The notes: generated from the sequence alone by a model not told the origin. DNA of 32,396 bases from Candidatus Opimibacter iunctus (GCA_016716665.1 JADJVH010000014.1:107501-139896); one strand, 5' to 3'; shown: positions 1 through 8,008, numbered from the stretch's first letter. Made by a program: numbers and translations.

Positions 1-7
1 TCTTTAT

Positions 8-40
8 TAGCTATCAGCCGTCAGCTATCAGCTTTCAGCG
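8..40. repeat. Heptamer repeat cluster (AGCTGAT family)
   Basis: Degenerate 7-bp units of the GCTATCA/AGCTGAT type, with variants ending GAC or GAA when read on the minus strand. Its minus-strand sequence shares a stretch of at least 25 bases with the cluster at 29,437-29,460. No gene overlaps it inside the window. The left limit is the window edge. Confidence 0.7.
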
Positions 41-138
41 TATTTCTATTCCTTTTTTAGCCCAAAAGACCTCATTTGGCCAATCTTCAGGCACCCCAAT
101 TCCCATCTTACCCGCACACCCATTCCGAATTGGGGAGG

Positions 139-170
139 CAAAGATATTATTCTCCGCCACCTAACCCAAA
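139..170 (-). promoter_or_regulatory. Bacteroidota-type promoter firing leftwards off the window
   Basis: Read on the minus strand, a -33 element TTTG (170-167) is followed after 20 bases by TATCTTTG (146-139), an exact fit to the Bacteroidota primary-sigma pattern TTTG-N19-21-TAnnTTTG. Transcription would start near 132 and leave the window leftwards, crossing the heptamer cluster, so the gene driven is not visible. The downstream gene is inferred only. Confidence 0.55.
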
Positions 171-238
171 TGTTTTTGGAAAAAATATCCTTCGCAGAAG
201 GTCATTTTCAACTATTTTTAAGGTAAACCCAAGGCCAT

Positions 239-937
239 ATGCCCCGAAACCTATTCTTCCTGCTCTCATTCCTTTCCCTGACCAGCTGCGAAGCCTTCCA
301 GGTCATCACCGCAGTGGATCATAAACCCCGGATTCAATCCCCCGAATCCATTAGGCACTATGCTCAAAAGCATGGCTTTGACGGGTATCCGATACTGACT
401 TTTGACACCGCTATCATGTCAGGTGAAGCAGATATATGGCTCAAGTTTAATATGTACAACAAGGAGGGGAAATATCTTTCACTTGATGACCAGATATCCG
501 GTTGCCCTGATAGGAAGAAGGACTATGCCGCGATGAGGTATTTACTTCAACATGGGGAAGAACATTTTCTTCAGGATTCAGCCAGCATGTATAAGGGAGT
601 TTTGAAGGATACCAATTTGTTGAAGACCACGGATATGAAAGAACTAAGTAAGCTTCGTAAAGACACTTCCATTTGGCATGTTGACACGGTCAGGTATAGT
701 ACACACCTAGATACTTATGTTCCTTTTTTCAGGACACTTGAGGGTGAAGCAGTGGATATTTATAGTTTGTATGACCAATACCTGATGCTATACGGGTTTG
801 AAATGTCAGGGTATTCAAAGTTTCATTGTATTATGATCAGGGAAAAGATCAGGGAATTGGAAAAATTGAAGAAGGAGTTTGGATCAAGGATCCAGCTCGT
901 GCTGGTCAACAGGGATCAGATGGTGGCCAACAGATAA
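239..937 (+). CDS. Putative lipoprotein of unknown function
   Basis: A 232-residue protein whose first 17 residues form a short hydrophobic signal ending in a lipobox (L-T-S-C), so it is probably a lipid-anchored envelope protein. The mature part is mixed alpha/beta, rich in Tyr, Lys and Asp, with charged C-terminal helices (about residues 200-220) that end in a hydrophobic strand-like segment. I do not recognise a family. No convincing promoter or Shine-Dalgarno site was found, and the ATG at 239 is chosen because it gives the intact lipoprotein signal. It is alone on its strand and faces rpsA across a shared terminator. Coding status is supported by length, the signal peptide and the absence of a competing frame. 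Confidence 0.7.
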   Translation: MPRNLFFLLSFLSLTSCEAFQVITAVDHKPRIQSPESIRHYAQKHGFDGYPILTFDTAIMSGEADIWLKFNMYNKEGKYLSLDDQISGCPDRKKDYAAMRYLLQHGEEHFLQDSASMYKGVLKDTNLLKTTDMKELSKLRKDTSIWHVDTVRYSTHLDTYVPFFRTLEGEAVDIYSLYDQYLMLYGFEMSGYSKFHCIMIREKIRELEKLKKEFGSRIQLVLVNRDQMVANR

Positions 938-1000
938 TCATGGTGGAGACAGATTTTGTTCCGGACCTACGGCCCGGGGATAATTCTGCAATGCTTCGTG

Positions 1001-1027
1001 CTACCGACCTGTAGCCCCGATGGGGCA
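1001..1027 (+). repeat. REP-like element, copy A
   Basis: A 27-bp element matching 25 of 27 positions of the element at 7,235-7,261 in the same orientation. It ends in a compact hairpin, GCCCC-GAT-GGGGC. It lies between two convergent genes, the usual place for REP-type palindromes. No REP-associated transposase is present in the window. Confidence 0.5.
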
Positions 1028-1065
1028 TGGATGTTCATGCGCACTATCACGATAACCCGGCAGAA

Positions 1066-1098
1066 ACAAAAAACGCCCTGCCTAAGCAGAGCGTTTTT
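1066..1098. terminator. Bidirectional intrinsic terminator between the lipoprotein gene and rpsA
   Basis: The stem AAAACGC/GCGTTTT continues, after one mismatch, into CTGC/GCAG around a CTAA loop (1,070-1,097). T-runs follow in both directions: five T on the plus strand, and a T-rich tract after the stem on the minus strand. It lies 22 bases past the rpsA stop codon and can end both convergent transcripts. Confidence 0.75.
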
Positions 1099-1119
1099 CT
1101 ATCTGTCCGTAGAAAAGGA

Positions 1120-3453
1120 TTACTCCTTCTTTCCGGCATTCAGTGCTTTCTTCAATACTTCCAGCTCGTCCATCTTACCGTCAGCAGCAAGTTGTGCCTG
1201 CTCTGCCCAGGTTTCAGGATCGTGCATCTTGTAACGGCTACCTTGTGCCAACAGGATCTCGCGGACTTCATCAGCTGATTTAGCTGCCAATGCGGCGAAA
1301 CTGTCGATTCCGGCTTCATGCAGGATCTCTTCGATCTTAGGACCGATGCCTTCGATGATCTTCAGATCATCTCCGGTGCTCTTGGCCTTTACAGCCTTAG
1401 CTTTTGGTTCCTCAGCTACTGCAGCGGTTTCTTCAACCACAGCAACTGGTGCTTCCTCAACAGCAGGTGTTTCAGCTACAGCAGCAGCTTCTTCTTTAGC
1501 TTCTGCGTCTGCCTTGCCTTTGGCTTCTTTAGCATCAGCCAATTGCTCCTTCAGTTGAGAGAACATCGCCATGTCACCGAGGGTAGTAGGCTCATACTTA
1601 GCCTGCTGCTCCTTGATCACCTTGGTGGTCTCCTTGCCTTCTTTCTTGCGCTCATCCTTCACGACATCTTCAGCTTCACGCTGGATATCCTCAAGGTAAC
1701 GCAGGTGGGAAACCATGATCCTCTTATCATCGCGATTGAATTCAATCACCTTGAATGTTAAGGTCTCATCTACTTCAGCCAGCTTGCCATTTTCCTTGCG
1801 GAGGTGGCGTGATGGTGCGAATGCTTCAAGACCATATGGCAATTGAACGATAGCACCTTTATCATCACGCTTGATGACAGTAGCTTCATGGTAAGAACCT
1901 ACTGGGAACACATTCTCGAATGTATCCCATGGGTTTTCTTCCACATGCTTGTGTCCAAGTGACAATTTGCGGTTTTCGCGATCGATATCAAGGATCTGTA
2001 CCTGGAGATCTGCGCCTACCTTGGTAAACTCAGATGGATGTGCAAAACGCTTGGTCCATGACAGGTCAGAGATATGCACCATACCACCGATGCCTTGCTC
2101 GAGCTCTACGAATACACCATATGGTGTAAGGTTCTGAACGCGGCCGGTGTGCTTGCTGCCGACAGGATATTTCTGCTCGATCTCGCCCCATGGGTCAGGA
2201 GTCAGTTGCTTGAGGGAAAGGGACATCTTGCGCTCTTCGTGATCGATTGTCACGACTTTGCACTCATATTCATTTCCTACAGTAAAGTAATCCCTTGCAT
2301 GGATTGGCTGATTGCTCCAGCTTACTTCTGATACGTGGATCAGGCCTTCTACGCCCGGAGTGATTTCCAGGAATGCGCCGTAATCTTCCACGTTGACAAT
2401 CTTGCCTTTGACGATGCTGCCTTCCTTGATGGTGTCACCAACGACATCCCATGGATGTGGCTGCAGTTGCTTGAGGCCAAGTGAAATCCTCTTTTTGTTT
2501 TCATCAAAGTCAAGCACCACGACGTGTACTTTCTGATTGATAGAGAGAACTTCTGATGGGTGATTGATACGACCCCAGCTGATATCTGTGATATAGAGGA
2601 GACCGTCTACGCCACCAAGATCCATAAAGGCTCCGAAGTCTGTGATGTTCTTGACCACACCTTCGAGTACCTGTCCTTTTTCAAGGCCGGAGATAATGGC
2701 TTCGCGTTGTTCAGCGAGGTCACTTTCGATAAGGGCTTTGTGGGAGACAACGGCATTCTTGATATTCTCGTTGATCTTGACCACTTTAAACTCCATGGTC
2801 TTTCCTACAAACTGGTCATAGTCGACGATCTGCTTGATGTCGATCTGTGAACCAGGAAGGAACGTCTCCAGACCACCTGCGTCTACGATCAGACCGCCTT
2901 TAGTCTTGCTGATAACAGTACCGTTGATAATCGTACCATTGTTGAAAGAATCCACAAGGCGCTCCCATGCTTTGAGCAGTTTGGCTTTGCGGCGGGAGAG
3001 GACCAGCTGGCCTTTCTCATCTTCCTGGCGCTCTACATATACATCTACCTCGTCACCGATCTTGAGGCCATCGATGTCCTTAAATTCAGACATAGGGACC
3101 AGACCATCAGATTTGAAGTTGATATCAAGTACAGCATCCCCACCGGTGATCTGGTGAACCTTGGCTTTGATGACTTCATTTTCATTGACTGCACCGAGGG
3201 TCTTCTCGTACAGGGCTTCCAGGCGAGCGCGTTCGTCCTTGGCATAGATGTATTGATTACGGTTGGATATTGACCAATCGAATGCATCATGTGGAGTTTC
3301 TGGTTCGGCGGGAGTGCGGGATTCCTTTACAGGAGCTTCTTCCTTTGCAGGAGTTTCCTCCATTACTGGAGTTTCTTCAGTCGCTACAGCTTCGGTAGCT
3401 TCTGTGATTGGAGTCTCTAAGGACTCTTCTGGCAATGTTGTTTCTTCTGACAT
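1120..3453 (-). CDS. rpsA: 30S ribosomal protein S1 with C-terminal helix-hairpin-helix extension
   Basis: Ribosomal protein S1 binds mRNA on the 30S subunit and helps initiation, notably where Shine-Dalgarno pairing is weak, as in Bacteroidota. Residues 1-60 are an acidic Glu/Thr/Pro-rich leader, followed by six S1 (OB-fold) repeats to about residue 590, each with the typical GxVxxxxxxGaFV and GLxHxSxxS patterns. Next come a charged helical segment and an Ala/Glu/Val-rich low-complexity linker (about 640-690). The last 84 residues (694-777) form a separate domain starting GDDLKIIEGIGPKIEEIL, a helix-hairpin-helix motif. The protein is 777 residues against 557 in E. coli, so the tail is a lineage feature. 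It diverges from fadD, with a -7 element about 80 bases upstream of the start. Confidence 0.95.
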   Translation of the reverse strand: MSEETTLPEESLETPITEATEAVATEETPVMEETPAKEEAPVKESRTPAEPETPHDAFDWSISNRNQYIYAKDERARLEALYEKTLGAVNENEVIKAKVHQITGGDAVLDINFKSDGLVPMSEFKDIDGLKIGDEVDVYVERQEDEKGQLVLSRRKAKLLKAWERLVDSFNNGTIINGTVISKTKGGLIVDAGGLETFLPGSQIDIKQIVDYDQFVGKTMEFKVVKINENIKNAVVSHKALIESDLAEQREAIISGLEKGQVLEGVVKNITDFGAFMDLGGVDGLLYITDISWGRINHPSEVLSINQKVHVVVLDFDENKKRISLGLKQLQPHPWDVVGDTIKEGSIVKGKIVNVEDYGAFLEITPGVEGLIHVSEVSWSNQPIHARDYFTVGNEYECKVVTIDHEERKMSLSLKQLTPDPWGEIEQKYPVGSKHTGRVQNLTPYGVFVELEQGIGGMVHISDLSWTKRFAHPSEFTKVGADLQVQILDIDRENRKLSLGHKHVEENPWDTFENVFPVGSYHEATVIKRDDKGAIVQLPYGLEAFAPSRHLRKENGKLAEVDETLTFKVIEFNRDDKRIMVSHLRYLEDIQREAEDVVKDERKKEGKETTKVIKEQQAKYEPTTLGDMAMFSQLKEQLADAKEAKGKADAEAKEEAAAVAETPAVEEAPVAVVEETAAVAEEPKAKAVKAKSTGDDLKIIEGIGPKIEEILHEAGIDSFAALAAKSADEVREILLAQGSRYKMHDPETWAEQAQLAADGKMDELEVLKKALNAGKKE

Positions 3454-3535
3454 TTCAGAAAATGATTGTGTTTGTACGTTCCTAATCTATTGAAAATCAG
3501 GACCGGAGGTTAAATAATTGAGTTAAAATGGGACG

Positions 3536-3543
3536 CAAAGGTA
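3536..3543 (-). promoter_or_regulatory. rpsA promoter, -7 element
   Basis: On the minus strand this reads TACCTTTG, an exact TAnnTTTG element, placed so that the rpsA mRNA would have a leader of about 75-80 bases. No TTTG is seen at the expected -33 spacing, so the assignment rests on the -7 box and position alone. Confidence 0.45.
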
Positions 3544-3582
3544 AGAAATAAGTGAAGAATGAAGAATGAAAAGTGAAAAATT

Positions 3583-3626
3583 GCTAACAGCTGCCAGCTA
3601 TCAGCCATCAGCTACCAGCTACCAGT
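3583..3626. repeat. Heptamer repeat cluster between rpsA and fadD
   Basis: On the minus strand the cluster opens with ACTGGTAGCTGGTAGCTGAT and continues as degenerate 7-mers (AGCTGAT, GGCTGAT, AGCTGGC). The opening CTGGTAGCTG is shared with the clusters at 13,022 and 29,432, which points to a common ancestral unit rather than independent slippage. Confidence 0.65.
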
Positions 3627-3794
3627 GGTTTGCCATTTGGCTTTTTCGCCTCTTTCGCCTCTTTAGCCTTTTCAACCGTTCTGCCCTTCCGCCCTTGCTC
3701 CCTTTCCCCAGCGAAATGAGCTGCCCAGAGCAGCATTTCGAAAAGAAAACATACATTGTAAAACCAATACAAATCAACCCAAACGAATACTATA

Positions 3795-5453
3795 ATGGAA
3801 CCACGGCCCTGGCTTCAAAACTATCCCAAAGGACTACCTGCCAATATCGATGTAGACAAGTATCCTAATCTCAATGCCTTCATATCAGAAGCATTAGTCA
3901 AGTTTGCCCCCAACCCTGCTTTCTATTGCATGGGTAAATCGCTGACATATGGAGAGATTGATAAGATGTCGAGGCAGTTTGGTGCGTATCTCCAATCAAG
4001 AGGCCTGAAGCCCGGTGATAAAGTGGCGATCATGATGCCTAACCTGCTGCAATATCCGATTGCGCTTTTTGCATGCATCAGGGCAGGGCTCATAGTTGTG
4101 AATACCAATCCGCTCTATACACCGCGGGAAATGGTGCACCAGTTTAACGACAGCCAGGTCAAGGGAATCATCATCGTCGAAAACTTCGCGTCCCATCTGC
4201 AGGAAATACTTCCAAAGACACAGATCGAAACGATCATCCTCACAAGCATCGGTGAAATGCTCGGATCTGTCAAGGGCCCAATCGTCAATTTTGTAGTGCG
4301 CAGCATCAAGCGGATGGTGCCTAAGTATGAATTGCCCAATACCATTTGTTTTAAGGAGGCGATACAACAGGGTAAGAACTTTACCATCAATTCATTTGAT
4401 GACCACCCTGACCGGGTCATCTCTCATCAATATACCGGTGGAACCACGGGCGTAGCCAAAGGGGCGATGCTCACCAACCGAAACCTGCTCTCCAATATGC
4501 TGCAGATCAAAGGTTGTCTTGATACACAAATGAAAGAGGGAGAAGAAATCACACTTTGTCCACTGCCGATGTATCACATCTTCGCGTTTGTAGTCAATTG
4601 CCTGGCGATGATGTCTTATGGGTCAATGAATATATTGGTGGTCAATGCCCGCGATACTAAATCTGTCATCAAGGAATTTAAGAAGCATAAGATTACAGTA
4701 ATGACCGGTGTCAATTCACTGTTTAATGTCCTCTTGCATGAGAAATCATTCCTTGCACTTGACTTCAGCAATCTTAAGGTAGCGGTCGGTGGCGCTATGG
4801 CGATACAACGATCAGTCAATGACCGTTGGAAGGAAGTGACCGGCAGAAATCTTGTCGAAGGATATGGCATGACTGAATCATCTCCTGTTGTCTCTGTCAA
4901 TCCGCTTGATGGGTCTGCAAGAATCGGTACAGTAGGAATGCCGGTTCCGTCAACAGAAGTGCGCATCGCAGATGATCATGATAATACATTGCCCTTTGGT
5001 CAGCCAGGTGAGATACAGGTTAGAGGCCCGCAGGTGATGCTTGGGTATTTCAACAAACCGGAAGAAACCGCAAAGACCATCCGCAATGGATGGCTATGCA
5101 CTGGTGATATGGGGATCATCGACGAGGATGGATATCTCAGTGTTGTAGATCGCATCAAGGACATGATCATCGTATCCGGCTTCAAGGTATTTCCGAATGA
5201 AGTTGAGGATGTAGTATGTAGTCATCCAAAGGTTAAGGAATGCGCTGCAGTCGGTATACCCAGTGAGAAGAGTGGGGAGTGCGTCAAGCTCTTTGTCGTC
5301 AAGAAGGAAATCAGCCTGACGAAAAACGAACTGATGGAGTACTGCAGGGAAAATCTCACTTCGTATAAACTACCAAAGGAAATTGAATTCCGTGATTCGT
5401 TGCCTAAGACGAATGTAGGCAAGATCCTCCGTCGCGAATTGCGCGACCAATAA
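3795..5453 (+). CDS. fadD: Long-chain fatty acid-CoA ligase (AMP-forming)
   Basis: Activates free fatty acids to acyl-CoA with ATP via an acyl-adenylate, feeding beta-oxidation or lipid recycling. The 552-residue length fits FadD (561 in E. coli). Adenylate-forming motifs are in order: the phosphate-binding loop YTGGTTGVAKGA near residue 214, GYGMTESSP near 356, the GWLCTGDMG segment with Asp near 438, the hinge and gate segment VVDRIKDMIIVSGFKVFP, and the catalytic Lys in PKTNVGKILRREL near the C-terminus. The ATG at 3,795 places the usual start of the family's N-terminal region just after it. The gene converges on citrate synthase, whose substrate acetyl-CoA is the product of beta-oxidation. 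That functional link is an inference from position. Confidence 0.92.
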   Translation: MEPRPWLQNYPKGLPANIDVDKYPNLNAFISEALVKFAPNPAFYCMGKSLTYGEIDKMSRQFGAYLQSRGLKPGDKVAIMMPNLLQYPIALFACIRAGLIVVNTNPLYTPREMVHQFNDSQVKGIIIVENFASHLQEILPKTQIETIILTSIGEMLGSVKGPIVNFVVRSIKRMVPKYELPNTICFKEAIQQGKNFTINSFDDHPDRVISHQYTGGTTGVAKGAMLTNRNLLSNMLQIKGCLDTQMKEGEEITLCPLPMYHIFAFVVNCLAMMSYGSMNILVVNARDTKSVIKEFKKHKITVMTGVNSLFNVLLHEKSFLALDFSNLKVAVGGAMAIQRSVNDRWKEVTGRNLVEGYGMTESSPVVSVNPLDGSARIGTVGMPVPSTEVRIADDHDNTLPFGQPGEIQVRGPQVMLGYFNKPEETAKTIRNGWLCTGDMGIIDEDGYLSVVDRIKDMIIVSGFKVFPNEVEDVVCSHPKVKECAAVGIPSEKSGECVKLFVVKKEISLTKNELMEYCRENLTSYKLPKEIEFRDSLPKTNVGKILRRELRDQ

Positions 5454-5505
5454 AAAAGAAATGTAGTAGCAGGGCATGCCCTGCTACTACATTTCTTTTT
5501 TATTG
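5448..5505. terminator. 58-bp perfect palindromic bidirectional terminator containing two stop codons
   Basis: All 29 base pairs match around the centre 5,476/5,477. The core is GTAGTAGCAGGGC on one arm, flanked by AAAAAAGAAAT and its complement, so either strand gives a GC-rich stem closed by A/T tracts with a T-run at the 3' side. The fadD TAA (5,451-5,453) and the citrate synthase TAA (complement of 5,500-5,502) are both inside the palindrome and pair with each other. Confidence 0.9.
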
Positions 5506-6810
5506 TTTTCTGGCCTCCACCCAATGCTTCAACCACTCATAAGTGAGTGACTTAGGACGCTCGAGTGGGAGATTGAGTATGCGGCTCCAGCAGAGCATCG
5601 CTAATACACCAAGGGCACGGGAAACAGCAAATAGCACTGTATAATAATTGTGTTCCTTCAGTCCATAGTGTACGAGGATAGCGCCAGAGTGGGCATCCAC
5701 ATTAGGCCATGGATTGCTGACTTTGCCGAGTGATCCGAGGACCTTTGGCGCGATCTCAAATATTTTCCAGACGATATTGACGATATCATCATCAGCCATA
5801 TTTTTCTGGGCAAAGGCTTGCTGTGCGAGGAACCGTGGATCTGGTTTCCTGAGGACGGCATGGCCGTATCCGGGGATTACCTTGCCGGCAGCGATGGTAT
5901 CCTTGATATACTTTTCAATTTGCTCGGAGGTTGGCTTTGACGTACCTAGCTCATCGACCATTTCGAAGATCCACTTGATCACTTCCTGGTTGGCCAGGCC
6001 GTGCAGTGGTCCTGCGAGGGCGTTAACACCGGAGACCATGGAGTAGTATGCATCACTCAAGGTAGATCCTGCCAGGTGAACAGCATGTGCGCTCGCATTG
6101 CCGCCTTCGTGATCAGCATGAATGGTCATATACAGGCGCATCAGGCTGGGGAAGTGAGGATCGTCAGTGACACCTAGCATCTGGGCATAGTTGGCTGACC
6201 AGTCGAGGCTGTCATCTGGTGCGATATGCACATTGTCTTTGTACGTCCTCCGGTATATATAAGCAGCTACTTGTGGAAGGCAAGCGATGAGGTTCATCGC
6301 GTCTTCGTAGGTAGCGTCCCAGTAATCTTTCTTGTTCATGCCCTCAGAATACCTGCGTGCAAATTCACTCTTGCCTTGCAGGGACAGGATGCCTATGCCC
6401 AGTTGGGTCATTGGATGGGTGTCGGGATCAAGACTGTCAAGTACTTTCCAGGTATGGGCCGGGATGTCGCGACGGCGTTCCCATTCATCGCTGAGCCAGT
6501 TGACATCAGCTTCGGTAGGAATCTCGTCGGTGAGCATCAGCCAGAACAGACCTTCAGGAAGCGGTTCGCCGCCTCTGGAGGGAAGTAATGTCTTGAGTTC
6601 GGGGATAGAGTAGCCGCGGAAGCGGATGCCTTCTTCGGCATCGAGGAGGGAGGTTTCCCAGAGCATGCTCTTGATGCCCCGCATGCCTCCAAACACCTGA
6701 CCGATCGTGACCTGGTCGATGATGGTGTCATCGTGCTCTTTCATAAATGGCTTCATCTCAGCGATGGCGGCCATTGCTTTTTCGTAAAACTTGGATTTCA
6801 GTCTGTCCAT
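5500..6810 (-). CDS. gltA: Citrate synthase, mitochondrial-like type I
   Basis: Condenses acetyl-CoA and oxaloacetate to citrate, the entry step of the TCA cycle. The 436-residue protein carries the catalytic triad His270 (GPLHGLANQEV), His317 (GYGHAVLRK) and Asp372 (NPWPNVDAHSG), closely matching the spacing of His274/His320/Asp375 in pig heart enzyme. The wording around these sites (HADHEGGN, GPLHGLANQEV, GYGHAVLRKPDPR, SRALGVLAMLCWSR) resembles the eukaryotic mitochondrial enzyme more than the hexameric E. coli GltA, so a dimeric NADH-insensitive enzyme is expected. The start at 6,810 gives the full-length N-terminus without a leader. The reading frame ends inside the palindromic terminator shared with fadD. 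The symbol gltA is by function. Confidence 0.93.
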   Translation of the reverse strand: MDRLKSKFYEKAMAAIAEMKPFMKEHDDTIIDQVTIGQVFGGMRGIKSMLWETSLLDAEEGIRFRGYSIPELKTLLPSRGGEPLPEGLFWLMLTDEIPTEADVNWLSDEWERRRDIPAHTWKVLDSLDPDTHPMTQLGIGILSLQGKSEFARRYSEGMNKKDYWDATYEDAMNLIACLPQVAAYIYRRTYKDNVHIAPDDSLDWSANYAQMLGVTDDPHFPSLMRLYMTIHADHEGGNASAHAVHLAGSTLSDAYYSMVSGVNALAGPLHGLANQEVIKWIFEMVDELGTSKPTSEQIEKYIKDTIAAGKVIPGYGHAVLRKPDPRFLAQQAFAQKNMADDDIVNIVWKIFEIAPKVLGSLGKVSNPWPNVDAHSGAILVHYGLKEHNYYTVLFAVSRALGVLAMLCWSRILNLPLERPKSLTYEWLKHWVEARKQ

Positions 6811-7234
6811 GGGAATGGAAAAAAATAATGTTCGATATGTGGTCGCTAAGTTAAGGTTTAATTAGCAAAGCCATTAAGATAACGAATGGGGGAGGGCAAA
6901 TGTTTGCATCTCACTGACCCCCAACCCCCTGATGCTTCGACCTCCAAGCGCAAATCCTATTGCTACAGCTCAGCAACCAGGGGGGTAATATGAAAATACT
7001 TGCTTAAGCTTGATTCCACAGCCATCTCCCTCTTCACAGTGTTTAGAGCTTTTAGGTATCCCGCCGCTGGCGGCATAGTTTAGATAGTTTAGTTTCAATC
7101 GGCATAGCCCCACCCATTCACCCTTGCCAATTGCCAATTGAAGACAGCCAACTGGAGACTGCCCTTTGAGACACAGTCTATGCCGAGTCCGGTTGTGCCC
7201 GCGATGGGGCACGAATGTTCTTCTGAACCCAAAG

Positions 7235-7261
7235 CTACCAACCTTTAGCCCCGATGGGGCA
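7235..7261 (+). repeat. REP-like element, copy B
   Basis: It differs at 2 of 27 positions from copy A (1,001-1,027) and has the same GCCCC-GAT-GGGGC hairpin. A degenerate half-unit with GTGCCCGCGATGGGGCAC lies just upstream (about 7,195-7,212), so this locus may hold a pair. Confidence 0.5.
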
Positions 7262-7279
7262 GAATAATTCCTCCTTGCT

Positions 7280-7334
7280 CTCCCGCCGCAAATGCTTTGC
7301 ATTTGGCGGGATCTACGCTGCGCTTCGACTTGCT
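7280..7334 (+). repeat. 55-bp direct repeat, copy 1 (downstream of the META lipoprotein gene)
   Basis: 53 of 55 positions match copy 2 at 8,104-8,158, same orientation, 824 bp apart. The first half is an imperfect hairpin (CCCGCC-GCAAATGC, TTT, GCATTTG-GCGGG). The second half carries GCTGCGCTTCGACTTGCT. The two copies bracket one gene. Confidence 0.7.
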
Positions 7335-7342
7335 CTTATCTA

Positions 7343-7377
7343 CCCTATGCCCTATGCTCTATGCTCTCTGCCCTCAG
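7343..7377. repeat. CCCTATG heptamer array running into a stop codon
   Basis: Five consecutive 7-mers: CCCTATG, CCCTATG, CTCTATG, CTCTCTG, CCCTCAG. The last unit covers the stop codon of the minus-strand lipoprotein gene (7,374-7,376). A related array sits at 8,164-8,201. Confidence 0.65.
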
Positions 7378-7961
7378 CCTTTCGCTACAAACGTCATTAC
7401 AGGCACCTGGCCCTTCTTGCTCAGCACCAGCGTCTTGCCGGTGACTTTATAGAAGGCGGTTTCGGCCAGTGCCTTCTGGAATTCGAGATCGATATCAGGG
7501 GTCTTGCAGTCGCCGGAGGTGGGGATCAGGTTGATAAACCACATTTGGTTGGTGCCGCCTCGCTTGGCTTCGCCGGTGACCAGGTTGCAGCCGCTGTGGC
7601 TTTTAAAGATGGGCGACGATGGGTCGAGGAAGAGGTACATCTCCCTGGCGGTTTTGCCTTCCACGTTTTTTCCATTGAGTTCGATCAGCTTCCAGTGGAT
7701 ACCGGCTACAGGTACCTGGGGAGCACCTGCTGCCTGGGTGATCTGGGCTTGTTGGTTAGCGGTAGGGGCTGAAGGAGCAGCAGGAGCGGTTTGGGCATTG
7801 TCTGCGTTAGGAGCTACCGGGGCGGTCTGTGCCGAGGGAGCAGCGGGAGCTTCTGATGCTGCAGGGGCATTTGGAGCTTCAGGTGCCTGAGCACTGGAAT
7901 CTGTTGTGCGGCCACTGCAGGACAGTATAGTTATTGTAAGGACTATCAAGAAGTATTTCAT
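7374..7961 (-). CDS. META-domain (HslJ-like) lipoprotein
   Basis: A 195-residue lipoprotein. Residues 1-15 are a signal ending in the lipobox I-L-S-C, so it should be anchored to the envelope. Residues 20-85 are an Ala/Pro/Gln spacer of repeated APxAP-type units. The C-terminal 110 residues match the META/HslJ (DUF306) pattern: WKLIELNGKNV, a FKSHSGCNLVTG core and a C-terminal LVLSKKGQ strand. HslJ-type proteins have been linked to novobiocin resistance and heat induction in E. coli, but the molecular role here is unknown. A TAnnTTTG-type -7 box lies about 50 bases upstream. The gene lies between 55-bp direct repeats. The low-complexity spacer can change length by slippage. Confidence 0.82.
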   Translation of the reverse strand: MKYFLIVLTITILSCSGRTTDSSAQAPEAPNAPAASEAPAAPSAQTAPVAPNADNAQTAPAAPSAPTANQQAQITQAAGAPQVPVAGIHWKLIELNGKNVEGKTAREMYLFLDPSSPIFKSHSGCNLVTGEAKRGGTNQMWFINLIPTSGDCKTPDIDLEFQKALAETAFYKVTGKTLVLSKKGQVPVMTFVAKG

Positions 7962-8008
7962 ATTCGGGTGGATTTATGAATGGTCAATCGAGTAAATTTC
8001 TATTGGGA

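Larger units (their letters stand above)
3454..3794. other. Divergent intergenic region rpsA-fadD
   Basis: 341 bp without a gene. It holds the rpsA -7 element, a purine-rich GAAGAATGAAAAGTG-like stretch (about 3,550-3,580) and a heptamer cluster (3,583-3,626). Pyrimidine-rich sequence with short CTTTCGC-type repetitions follows (about 3,640-3,715). No fadD promoter of the TTTG/TAnnTTTG type was found. Confidence 0.6.
6811..7373. other. Gene-free, repeat-rich stretch upstream of citrate synthase
   Basis: About 560 bp with no credible gene. It contains a C/G-run element with the dispersed GCTCAGCAACCAGG motif (about 6,915-6,990), a REP-like pair of GATGGGGC hairpins (about 7,190-7,261), one copy of a 55-bp dispersed repeat (7,280-7,334) and a CCCTATG heptamer array (7,343-7,377). 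The citrate synthase promoter must lie near 6,830-6,900, but only an imperfect TGGCTTTG -7 candidate is visible there. Confidence 0.6.

Noticed and set aside
94..135. CCCCAATTC/GAATTGGGG inverted repeat as a terminator
   Set aside because: The loop is 24 bases, no T-run follows, and the leftward promoter would start transcription at its edge; its meaning is unclear.
76..324. 82-codon open frame at the left end
   Set aside because: Pro/Tyr/Arg-rich with no motif; it overlaps the leftward promoter and the start of the lipoprotein gene.
1318..1761. 147-codon open frame on the plus strand inside rpsA
   Set aside because: Antisense to the low-complexity tail of S1; Ser/Phe/Leu-rich shadow of Ala/Glu/Lys codons.
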